64,000 bases of DNA, from contig JACKFB010000011.1 of NCBI GenBank assembly GCA_020632695.1, positions 156,336-220,335 of the forward strand, read 5' to 3'. Each line of letters starts with the position of its first letter. The stretch's first letter is position 1. The position numbers were made by a program, and so were the translations under genes. Source of the stretch: Deltaproteobacteria bacterium. Lineage in GTDB: Bacteria > Myxococcota_A > UBA9042 > PHBI01 > JACKFB01. The notes under the pieces are model-generated. The model did no database searches, had not been told where the DNA came from, and saw nothing but the letters and a program-made list of their open reading frames with translations. Below, piece by piece: positions 8,608 to 15,914 of the stretch.

Positions 8608-8681
8608 ATCGACCTCTACGAACGTTCGGTCTGCGCGTCGACGACTCTCGCAGTAACGCTTCGACGCTGAGACCCCCGCCC

Positions 8682-9131
8682 GTGCCAATCCACCCGGACC
8701 ACCGCTACTACGCCCGGACCTCTCGAGAGCGGCTGGCCTCGGCCGATCTGCTCCGGACGAGCGCGCCTTCCCTCTCGCTCTACCTCGCCGGCCTGTCCGC
8801 CGAGTGCATGTTGCGAGCGTGGCTGCCCCCGGGCGAACCGTTCGACGGCAGGCACGACCTGGCGTCGATCCTGGCACGCGGAAGCCTGCTGGAGGGGCTG
8901 ACCGGCCGCGGTGTCCAGAAGGTCACCATCGCCGTGAAGGGCCTCACCCTCCTCTGGTTCAACGGCATTCGCTACCTCCCGGAGGATCAAGTGCTCCCCC
9001 ACTTGAAGCGCCTCCCGGCGTATCGGAAGATGAGCATCGGCCGGAAGGCAGCCCGCATCGTCCTCACGCGGGCCGCCAGTGACGCCCTGGCGGCGGCCAC
9101 GGTCATCATGAAAGCCGGAGAGGTGAGATGA
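8682..9131 (+). CDS. HEPN-like protein, first gene of a two-gene module
   Basis: GTG 8682 begins a 149-residue protein: HPDHRYYARTSRERLASADL, then LYLAGLSAECMLRAWL and RHDLASIL. The pattern of a helix with YLAG..AEC.LRA followed by HDL..IL is that of small HEPN domains, which are all-helical and often RNases or their partners in toxin-antitoxin and defence modules. A canonical R-x4-6-H catalytic motif is not evident, so activity is uncertain. Its TGA overlaps the ATG of the next gene (ATGA at 9128-9131), showing translational coupling. The pair lies between two copies of the restriction-gene 5' end. The start has no strong ribosome site. Alternative reading: a nucleotidyltransferase-associated helical subunit. 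Confidence 0.7.
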   Translation: MPIHPDHRYYARTSRERLASADLLRTSAPSLSLYLAGLSAECMLRAWLPPGEPFDGRHDLASILARGSLLEGLTGRGVQKVTIAVKGLTLLWFNGIRYLPEDQVLPHLKRLPAYRKMSIGRKAARIVLTRAASDALAAATVIMKAGEVR

Positions 9132-9412
9132 AGACGCAACAAGCACTGGCTGACAGCCTCACGGCCCTTGCGCTCGAGCACTACCTCGACCCCGAGACGC
9201 GGATCCACACCGAGCCCAACGGGCGCGTCTACGGCGTCATCGTCTCCCGAAGTTTCGAAGGCATCGACGAAGAGCGCCGGCAGGCTGACCTCTACGCCAC
9301 CATCGCCCGCGAACTCGGCGAGGAGGCGCTCCAAGGCCTCCTCTTCGTCTTCACGAACACCCCCGACGAAGACGAGATCTTCGAGCGAAACACCGCCCTG
9401 GCTTCGCGATGA
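9128..9412 (+). CDS. BolA/KH-like small partner of the HEPN protein
   Basis: A 94-residue protein coupled by ATGA to the HEPN-like gene. Residues about 35-75 read GVIVSRSFEGIDEERRQADL, then YATIARELGEEALQGLLF and NTPDEDE. The spacing V-V-S-x2-F-E-G, the Arg and Tyr that follow, and a final T-P-x-E segment resemble the BolA fold (KH-like alpha/beta, nucleic-acid or Fe-S-glutaredoxin binding). The likeness is by eye and modest. HEPN partners are usually MNT nucleotidyltransferases, so a BolA/KH-like antitoxin would be unusual. Role inferred: antitoxin or regulator of the upstream protein. Confidence 0.65.
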   Translation: MKTQQALADSLTALALEHYLDPETRIHTEPNGRVYGVIVSRSFEGIDEERRQADLYATIARELGEEALQGLLFVFTNTPDEDEIFERNTALASR

Positions 9413-9471
9413 CGGCGGCCGCCCCGCCAGCGCCCTGACGCGTGCCCGACCGCTGATGCGGGCGGCTGACA

Positions 9472-9609
9472 CCCCTCCCCGCGCCGGCTTGCCGGTCGCC
9501 CGCCCGCTGGCCTATCGTGCGCCGACGTTCGCTCCCCCCGGGCCACCAGAGGCGACGTGACCGACCAGCCCCACCGCTCCGTCCCTGCCGCCGACGCCCT
9601 GGCCGCCGC
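9472..9609 (+). repeat. Downstream copy of the restriction-gene 5' end
   Basis: This copy is the functional one: it supplies the putative promoter, leader and first codons of the intact MmeI-like gene that starts at 9557. Its near-identity to 8470-8607 frames the HEPN/BolA-like pair as an insertion flanked by long direct repeats. Confidence 0.85.
9489..9518 (+). promoter_or_regulatory. Candidate sigma-70-type promoter of the restriction gene
   Basis: TTGCCG (9489-9494) and TATCGT (9513-9518) are 18 bases apart and lie 38 bases before the GTG at 9557. The same pair occurs in the upstream duplicate. AGAGG lies a few bases before the start codon. Confidence 0.35.
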
Positions 9610-12600
9610 CGCCTTCATCGCGCGCTGGCGCCCCTCGGGCGGCGCCGAGCTGGCCAACGCGCAGTCCTTCTGCCGCGAGCTCTGCGACCTCCTCGATGTG
9701 CCGCACCCCGAGCCGAAGGTCGCCAGCGAGGCCCCCGACGCCAACGCCTACGTCTTCGAGAAGGACGTCACCTTCAAGCACGGCGACGGCAGCACCAGCA
9801 ACGGCCGCATCGACCTCTACAAGCGCGGCTGCTTCGTGCTGGAGGCCAAGCAGGGCTCGGCGAACCCCGCCGACCGCGCCGCCCCCTCGGTCCCCCTGGC
9901 CGCCCCCATCCGCCACAAGCGCGGCACCGCCGTCCGCGGCACGCCCGCCTGGTCCCAGGCCATGGACAGCGCCTATGGCCAGGCCTCCCAATATGCCCGC
10001 GCGCTGTCCGAGTGGCCGCCCTTCCTCATCGTGGTCGACGTGGGCCACGCCTTCGCCGTCTACGCCAACTTCGCCCGCGACGGAAAGCCCTACCTCGCCT
10101 TCCCCGACCCCCAGAGCCACCGCTTCCTGCTCGACGACCTGGCCGACGACGCCATCCGCGACCGCCTGCGCCGCATCTGGCTCGACCCCATGTCGCTCGA
10201 CCCGAGCCGCCACGCCGCCCGCGTCACCACCGCCGTCGCCGAGCGCCTGGCCGCCCTGGCCACCTCGCTGGAGCGGCAGCGCCACGGCGCCGAGCCGGTC
10301 GCCGACTTCCTCATGCGCTGCCTCTTCACCATGTTCGCCGAGGACGTGGAGCTTCTGCCGCGAGACAGCTTCACCGGCCTGCTCGAGGACATGCGCGACA
10401 ACCCCAAGGGCCTCGCCAGCATGCTGGAGGCCCTGTGGCGCGAGATGGACCGCGGCGGCTTCTCGACCGCACTCCGCGAGACCGTGCTGCGCTTCAACGG
10501 CCGCTTCTTCCACGACGCCACGGCACTCCCGCTCGACACCGCCCAGATCGACCTGCTCATCGCCGCCGCCAGGTCCGACTGGAGCCAGGTGGAGCCGGCG
10601 ATCTTCGGCACCCTGCTCGAGCGCGCCCTGGACCCCAAGGAGCGCCACAGCCTGGGCGCCCACTTCACGCCCCGGGCCTACGTCGAGCGCCTGGTCTTCC
10701 CGACGGTCATCGAGCCGCTCCGCGACGACTGGCAGAACGTGAAGGCCGCGGCGATGACGCTCCTGGCCAAGCAGAGCCAGAGCGACAAGCAGCTCGCCAC
10801 CTGGCGCAAGGAAGCCATCGAGCTGGTCACCGACTTCCGGCGCAAGCTGTGCCAGGTCCGCGTGCTGGACCCGGCCTGCGGGACCGGCAACTTCCTCTAC
10901 ATCACCCTGGAGCACATGAAGCGGCTCGAGGGCGAGGTCATCGAGACCCTGGCCGACATGGGCGCGGCCCAGGAGGCCCTGGATCTGGCGGGCGCGACGG
11001 TGGACCCCCACCAGTTCCTGGGCATCGAGAAGAACCCCCGGGCGGTGCCCATCGCCGAGCTGGTGCTGTGGATCGGCTACCTGCAATGGCACTACCGCCA
11101 GCACGGCAAGGTCGCCCCCGCCGAGCCCGTGCTGCGCGACTTCCGCAACATCGAGCACCGCGACGCGGTGCTGGCATACGACGCCGAGGAGCTGGTGCTG
11201 GACGAACAAGGCCAGCCCGTCACCCGCTGGGACGGCGAGACGACGAAGAAGCACCCGGTGACGGGCAAGGATGTGCCCGACGACTCGGCCCGGGTGCCGG
11301 TCTACCGATACACGAACCCGCGAAAGGCCGAGTGGCCCGAGGCGGACTTCGTGGTGAGCAACCCGCCCTTCTTGGGTTCCAAGCGGATGCGAACGGCATT
11401 GGGTGACGAGTACGTCGACGCGCTTCAGGCGGCGTGGCCCGAGGTCCCTCAAGCGACCGATCTAGTGATGCGCTGGTGGTCCCATGCCGCCGACCTCGTG
11501 CGAAGCGGACGAGTTCGCCGCTTTGGCCTGATCACTACGAACAGCATCACTGGCGCCTACGTGCGACGGGCGGTGGAGCCGCACCTGGTTGGGCCCGACG
11601 CGATGTCTATCGTCTTTGCCGTGCCGGACCATCCTTGGGTCGACACAGAAGCACACGCCGCCGTGCGGATCTCCATGACAGTGGGTCTTGCTGGTCAACA
11701 TTCGGGCCAACTCGTCACCGTCACCGAGGAAAGACACGGGGGCGCGGACAAAGGGCAGGATCTGGTGGTTGCTGCGGGCAGTCGGTTCGGCGTCATCAAC
11801 GCGGACCTGACTGTGGGCGCTGATCTGACGCGCTGTGTTGAACTGGTCTCGAATGCCGGCCTCTGTTCGGTTGGCATGAAGACGATTGGTGCGGCCTTCC
11901 AGGTCGGCGCGGACCTGGCGCGTTCACTCGGACTCGGAATCACCCCTGGCTTGGATGCACATATTCGACCGTACGTCAGCGGACGAGATCTCGCGCAAAC
12001 CGCGCGCGATAAGTTCGTGATGGACTTCTTCGGCCTCGACGAGGCCGAACTCATGACGCGATTCCCAGCTTGCTATCAGTATCTGCTGAGTCACGCCAAG
12101 CCGGGGCGGGATGAGAATCGGAACGCCGTCTTTCGCAAGCTCTGGTGGGTGATCGGCCATCCGCGTCCTCAATTCCGCGAGTCTGTCCGCGGCACGACGC
12201 AGTATGTCGCCACGCCGGAGACCGCGAAACATCGATGGCTCGCCTTCGTTCCGGTGAACGTGGTGCCCGACAGCACTCTCGTCACCTTCAGCCTCCCCGA
12301 CCCCTACTTCTTGGGTATCCTGTCTTCACGCACTCATGGAGTTTGGTCGCTTGCGGCCGGCAGTCGGCTCGGTGTGGGCAACGACCCCCGCTACAACAAG
12401 ACCCGCTGCTTCGACCCCTTCCCCTTCCCAGCCGCCACCGAAGCCCAGGCCGCCCGCATCCGCGAGGTGGCCGAGGCGCTGGACGCCCACCGCAAGGCCC
12501 GTCAGGCCGAGCACCCCGACCTGACGATGACCAACATGTACAACGTGCTGGAGAAGCTGCGAGCCGGCGAGCCCCTGACGGCCAAGGACAAGAAGGTCCA

Positions 12601-13075
12601 CGAACAAGGCCTCTGCTCGGTGCTGCTGAAGCTGCACGACGACCTGGACGAGGCCGTCTTCGCCGCCTACGGCTGGCCGGCGACGCTTGGCGACGAGGAG
12701 CTGCTCGAGCGCCTCGTGGCGCTCAACGCCGAGCGCGCCGAGGAGGAGTCCCGCGGCCTCATCCGCTACCTCCGCCCCGACTACCAGTGCCCCACCGAGC
12801 CGGCCCAGCTCAGCATGGACACCGAGGACGACGACGCCGCCCCCGAGCCCGCCCCGGCCCGGCCACCGACCGACCGCCCCGACTGGCCCCAGAGCCTGGT
12901 CGCGCGAATCGCCCTGGTCCAAGCCGCCATGAAGGCCACGACCACCCCCACCACCCCCGACACCCTGGCCCGCACCTTCAAGAACGCCAAGACCGACCAG
13001 GTCGCCGAGATCCTGGAGACCCTGAAGACCCTGGGCCTCCTCCGCCAGCTCGAGAGCGGCAGCTACGCCCCGTGA
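9557..13075 (+). CDS. Type IIL (MmeI-like) restriction-modification enzyme
   Basis: A 1172-residue single-chain enzyme. An N-terminal PD-(D/E)XK nuclease part has RIDLYKRGCFVLEAKQG at about residues 84-100. A helical linker follows, then an N6-adenine methyltransferase with motif I DPACGTGNF (about 437-445) and motif IV SNPPF (about 601-605). The target recognition region comes next, and the C-terminus holds a winged-helix-like segment (TFKNAKTDQVAEILETLKTL). Such enzymes methylate one strand and cut at a fixed distance, with specificity set by the recognition domain shared by both activities. GTG start supported by AGAGG. Codon use is strongly GC3-biased except at about 11.4-12.39 kb (residues roughly 615-945), where A/T-ending codons abound, so the recognition domain has a different origin. 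No separate methylase or control gene is adjacent. It is longer than MmeI (about 920 residues). Confidence 0.9.
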   Translation: MTDQPHRSVPAADALAAAAFIARWRPSGGAELANAQSFCRELCDLLDVPHPEPKVASEAPDANAYVFEKDVTFKHGDGSTSNGRIDLYKRGCFVLEAKQGSANPADRAAPSVPLAAPIRHKRGTAVRGTPAWSQAMDSAYGQASQYARALSEWPPFLIVVDVGHAFAVYANFARDGKPYLAFPDPQSHRFLLDDLADDAIRDRLRRIWLDPMSLDPSRHAARVTTAVAERLAALATSLERQRHGAEPVADFLMRCLFTMFAEDVELLPRDSFTGLLEDMRDNPKGLASMLEALWREMDRGGFSTALRETVLRFNGRFFHDATALPLDTAQIDLLIAAARSDWSQVEPAIFGTLLERALDPKERHSLGAHFTPRAYVERLVFPTVIEPLRDDWQNVKAAAMTLLAKQSQSDKQLATWRKEAIELVTDFRRKLCQVRVLDPACGTGNFLYITLEHMKRLEGEVIETLADMGAAQEALDLAGATVDPHQFLGIEKNPRAVPIAELVLWIGYLQWHYRQHGKVAPAEPVLRDFRNIEHRDAVLAYDAEELVLDEQGQPVTRWDGETTKKHPVTGKDVPDDSARVPVYRYTNPRKAEWPEADFVVSNPPFLGSKRMRTALGDEYVDALQAAWPEVPQATDLVMRWWSHAADLVRSGRVRRFGLITTNSITGAYVRRAVEPHLVGPDAMSIVFAVPDHPWVDTEAHAAVRISMTVGLAGQHSGQLVTVTEERHGGADKGQDLVVAAGSRFGVINADLTVGADLTRCVELVSNAGLCSVGMKTIGAAFQVGADLARSLGLGITPGLDAHIRPYVSGRDLAQTARDKFVMDFFGLDEAELMTRFPACYQYLLSHAKPGRDENRNAVFRKLWWVIGHPRPQFRESVRGTTQYVATPETAKHRWLAFVPVNVVPDSTLVTFSLPDPYFLGILSSRTHGVWSLAAGSRLGVGNDPRYNKTRCFDPFPFPAATEAQAARIREVAEALDAHRKARQAEHPDLTMTNMYNVLEKLRAGEPLTAKDKKVHEQGLCSVLLKLHDDLDEAVFAAYGWPATLGDEELLERLVALNAERAEEESRGLIRYLRPDYQCPTEPAQLSMDTEDDDAAPEPAPARPPTDRPDWPQSLVARIALVQAAMKATTTPTTPDTLARTFKNAKTDQVAEILETLKTLGLLRQLESGSYAP

Positions 13076-13125
13076 ACCGCCCCGAGGCCTTGCCAACCGA
13101 CCCCCGAACGTTCCACCCTCCGCGA

Positions 13126-13234
13126 GGTGGCGGTCGCCATGACAACCGGGAAATCGCCGGTCCGGTTGGGTGACCCCGCCCTGGCAGCGGGACACTTACG
13201 GGGAAGGTGGCGTACCCCCTTGGCGACCGCCACC
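13126..13234 (+). ncRNA. Structured repeat element, copy A
   Basis: A perfect 14-bp terminal inverted repeat (13126-13139 with 13221-13234, GGTGGCGGTCGCCA) encloses a core that is shared with two other copies (14646-14747 inverted; 15101-15212). Core marks are TGACAACCGGGAAATCGCCG near the 5' side and TACGGGGAAGGTGGCGTACC near the 3' side. The stems differ between copies but stay paired, so a folded RNA or cruciform is under selection. The orientation and the ncRNA class are inferred; a small mobile repeat is the alternative. Confidence 0.55.
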
Positions 13235-13397
13235 CAGCACCGTATGCGGTAGGGAGAGCCGTCCGAGAGGTTGTGGGAACCAGGACGCTGGCTACGCGTC
13301 CTGCGATCTCATGTTTGCTCGCGCCGCGGCGGCATGCGGCGTGCCTGACGAGCCGAGCACCGTCCGAACGGGCGTGGCCCCGGCCTGAGTGACCGCG

Positions 13398-13573
13398 ATG
13401 AAGAAGCTGCTGGTGGCGATGGCCGTGGTGGTCTCGTCGTGGACATCGCTCGCCCATGCCGCGAACAAGCCTGCTCGGGCAAGAAGGGCGGGATCGCGCG
13501 CTGCTCTTCGGATGGCAAGTTCATCTGCAAGGACGGCAGCATCAGCAAGTCGAAGAAGGTCTGCCGCCCATGA
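13398..13573 (+). pseudogene. Small secreted protein gene with a frameshift
   Basis: ATG 13398 opens a clear signal peptide (MKKLLVAMAVVVSS, then AHA-AN). After about 26 codons the frame goes wrong. In the next frame the family-typical body reads CSGKKGGIARCSSDGKFICK and DGSISKSKKVC to the stop at 13571-13573. Proteins of the form CSGKKGG...C..GKF.C.DGS are widespread small periplasmic proteins of unknown function with four Cys, probably two disulfides. One missing base (span 176 nt) restores about 58 residues. It overlaps the next start (ATGA). Confidence 0.7.
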
Positions 13574-14548
13574 ACCACCTCGCAAACTCGACGTGGTCGG
13601 CGTTGGCCGCGCTGGCGTTGTGCGGTCCCGGTTGCCGGTCCGATTCGGCCGCGGACGTCGGCGCCGCCAGGGTAGCGGTGGCGCCTGCTCGCTCGCCCGG
13701 CGATTGCCAAGAGAGTCCAGGTGCATCGGCCGTGGCCGGGCCTGCCCCGCTGCGGCTGCGGCGGCCGAACCGGTACCGATTCCCGCGGGCGTCCTCTGCG
13801 AGCGCGGTTCGTCGTATCCGCATCGGTCCAGGGGGCGCTCGAACTCGCCGTGACGGTGGACACGGACTTGCCTGCCGACGCCAGGCTCGAGTTCTGGCTG
13901 ACCCGATCGTACTGGGGAAAAGGGCGACACGGAGGAACGCGCGTTCGACTACGCGGACGCGGTACGGACAGTTGTGGAGTGCAGCCCCAGCTGCCGCTTC
14001 CCGCTCGACAACGCCGCCGCTGTGGCTGCTGGTCGAGGCGCGCGACCTCCAGGCCAAGACGGGTCTCTCGGGTGGTGAGATGGACCGCATCAGCCCGGAG
14101 CTCTCGCTGACGGTTTGGCTGGACGACGAGCAGTCCAACCCGGCGTTTGGGGAGTTGAATCGCAACCTGAAGGGCGCGTGCGTCACGGACGCCGGCGAGG
14201 GGCTGTCGAGGTCGAGAAGGAGCTCGAGGTGGCGTACCCGCTCGACGTTCCGGTGCCTGAAGTCGCGCTACGTGTCGTCCGAGTCGCTGGTCGTGAAGGG
14301 CATGTACGTCGTCAGCCGTCGGACGCCCGTGGTGCCGGAGATCCACCTGAGAGACCCGGTCGGCGCGATGCGGCGCGCGCGTACTACATAGAAGACGGCG
14401 GGCGCTTCCGGGTCAGTGCGGTGCAACGCGTGCGCCACAACAACTGGTACGAAGTGACCGCCTTCGACGAGCGGGGCAAGCGTCTCGGTTCGGCTGGATC
14501 AACGGCATCGCGTTGATCGGCCAGGACATCGTGAAGTACTCGAAGTGA
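13570..14548 (+). pseudogene. Lipoprotein with SH3-like C-terminus, several frameshifts
   Basis: ATG 13570 starts a lipoprotein signal ending ALALCGPGC. The body then jumps frame repeatedly. FVVSASVQGALELAVTV and RLEFWLTRSYW are in one frame, EERAFDYADAVRTVVECS in a second, and LWLLVEARDLQAKTGLSGGE with LSLTVWLDDEQSNP in a third. Near the end, EVEKELEVAYPLDVPVPEV, YYIEDGGRFRVSAVQRVRH and GWINGIALIGQDIVKYS lie in still other frames. The tail looks like a bacterial SH3-type domain. At least five shifts are needed, more than chance sequencing error normally gives, so it is probably decaying. It is coupled to the small secreted protein upstream. Confidence 0.6.
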
Positions 14549-14645
14549 GTCTGCTGTGCTTGGGTTCGCTGAGGGTGACTGTTCACCCCGCCCCTCCGAA
14601 CCTGCGCGGACCGCACCACGTGCTGCTCGAGGGGAAGCTGGAGCC

Positions 14646-14747
14646 GTGACCGTCAAGGGGGTACGCCACCTTCCCCGTAGCGGTGTCGCGGGCCAGGCCA
14701 GAGACACCGTGCCGGATAGCGAATTTCCCAGCGACCATGACGGCCAC
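14646..14747 (-). ncRNA. Structured repeat element, copy B (inverted)
   Basis: Minus-strand copy of the element at 13126. Its terminal stem pairs GTGGCCGTCA with TGACGGTCAC (one G-T wobble), different from copies A and C. The core keeps GGGAAAT and CGCTACGGGGAAGGTGGCGT but has diverged in the middle. Confidence 0.5.
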
Positions 14748-14807
14748 AGCGAGAGCCGAGTATAACTGCTCGGGTCAAAAGTGCTATCGACTGACAGGAG
14801 TCTGTTG

Positions 14808-15014
14808 ATGCAAATCCCGAAGTACGCGCAGCACGTGCCGCGATCCAGCCTCGTCCGCATCGTGTGTCGAGGCGCCTGCCAGGTGGTTCGGTACGCGGAG
14901 GTGTCCAAGACCCCCTGGAGCAGCGCCGGACCGAACATGGACATGGAGCTGTCCGCCAGATGCCTGGTGTGCGGCTACACGGCCGATGACAACTACAACT
15001 GGATGCGGCTCTAG
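14808..15014 (+). CDS. 68-residue zinc-ribbon-like protein
   Basis: ATG 14808 lies seven bases after AGGAG (14796-14800). The product has two Cys pairs, C20-x3-C24 and C52-x2-C55 (CLVCGYTADDNY), typical of a small zinc ribbon, and an aromatic C-terminus (NYNWMRL). No further domain is visible. Cytoplasmic; function unknown. It lies between copies B and C of the structured repeat. Confidence 0.6.
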   Translation: MQIPKYAQHVPRSSLVRIVCRGACQVVRYAEVSKTPWSSAGPNMDMELSARCLVCGYTADDNYNWMRL

Positions 15015-15100
15015 CGGGCCGGCCGGCAGCAGTTGGCGCGGGGGTGCGGGGTCAGCCGCGCGCGGTTGGCGGCGCCGGCCGCGGGTGGCATGATCCACGC

Positions 15101-15212
15101 GCCCGAAGCCGCCATGACAACCGGGAAATCGCCGGTCCGGTTGGGTGATCCCGCCCTGGCAGCGGTCACACTCCTACGGGGAAGGTGGCGTACCCCCCTG
15201 GCGGCTGCGGGC
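15101..15212 (+). ncRNA. Structured repeat element, copy C
   Basis: The core is nearly identical to copy A (13126-13234). The terminal stem here is GCCCGAAGCCGCCA (15101-15114) with TGGCGGCTGCGGGC (15199-15212), 13 of 14 paired, a sequence unlike the copy A stem. Covariation between copies is the main argument for a conserved fold. Confidence 0.55.
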
Positions 15213-15622
15213 ATCACACACCCGTCCCATCACCGCTGCGCCGCCTTGCGGGGGGCGGGGTGAAGACGACTCGCATCGCACTTTCCGCGGAAAGTGCGAT
15301 GCGAGTCGTCGTGACCTCGGCCCTCTTCCGGGTCGGCCCCGGGGGGCGCTCGCAGGCCACTCGGTGCTGATTGACGACCGGGCACGGTGCGGACCCGTCA
15401 GCGAACAGGGCAGCCGACGAGGGGATGCACGAAGAGCTGACGATCGTCCGCATCGTGAGGTCCCGCCTCGTTGTCTGCGCATGGACCATGCCGCCGCAGG
15501 ATGGCCAACCGGCCACGGCGGGGAGATGCTGCATGCGGCGCTGCCCACTGGGCAGAACGCGGCTCCGGTCGTCGCCGGCACGGTCCCCAGGTCGAAGTGC
15601 AAGGACTACGAGGAGGCCCGAC
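15213..15622. other. Intergenic stretch with a perfect palindrome, no gene supported
   Basis: Apart from the palindrome at 15265-15310 I see no convincing gene. Open frames run through 15371-15620 but lack coding-like composition, a ribosome site or a recognisable motif. Confidence 0.5.
15265..15310. repeat. Perfect 46-bp palindrome (copy 1)
   Basis: Two 23-base arms with no loop: GACGACTCGCATCGCACTTT plus CCG, then its exact reverse complement, centred on CCGCGG. It shares its arm with a second palindrome at 20066-20125, with paired compensatory changes (CG/CG here, GA/TC there). It may work as a bidirectional terminator or be a dispersed palindromic element; there is no T-run. Confidence 0.8.
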
Positions 15623-15847
15623 TTGAAGCGCGCGACACCCGACTCCGGCGCACGTCCAACGCCTGTCTCGTCGGAACCTCTGTGGACCATGAAGTGGGAG
15701 GATCTTCCACCATCGGCGAAGGCGGATCTACGTCGGCTCGGTTGCGACGGACGACTGCCGACGCGCGCCGAGATGGCGAAGGTCGACGCGGAGATCGCTG
15801 CGTACAGGAGGGAACTCGGGATCCCGGTCGGCGACGAAGTGACCTGA
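15623..15847 (+). CDS. Small hypothetical protein, TTG start
   Basis: TTG 15623 follows GGAGG (15612-15616) at six bases. The 74-residue product has the segment MKWEDLPPSAKADLRRLGCD and a helical C-terminus (TRAEMAKVDAEIAAYRREL). No known domain; probably cytoplasmic. An ATG at 15689 would give a 52-residue version without an obvious ribosome site. Confidence 0.5.
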   Translation: MKRATPDSGARPTPVSSEPLWTMKWEDLPPSAKADLRRLGCDGRLPTRAEMAKVDAEIAAYRRELGIPVGDEVT

Positions 15848-15914
15848 CTGCCGCGACCTGAACGGCCTCGTCGTGGCCGGCGCCGGTGTCCGTCCACTTT
15901 TGCCGCGACTCGGG

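Noticed and set aside
8104..8670. Pro/Arg-rich open frame in the C-rich stretch
   Set aside because: Low complexity only, no ribosome site, and its 3' part is the duplicated restriction-gene end in a different frame.
13126..15212. Group II intron fragments as the explanation for the three-copy element
   Set aside because: No domain V signature or reverse transcriptase frame is present; the resemblance was too vague to claim.
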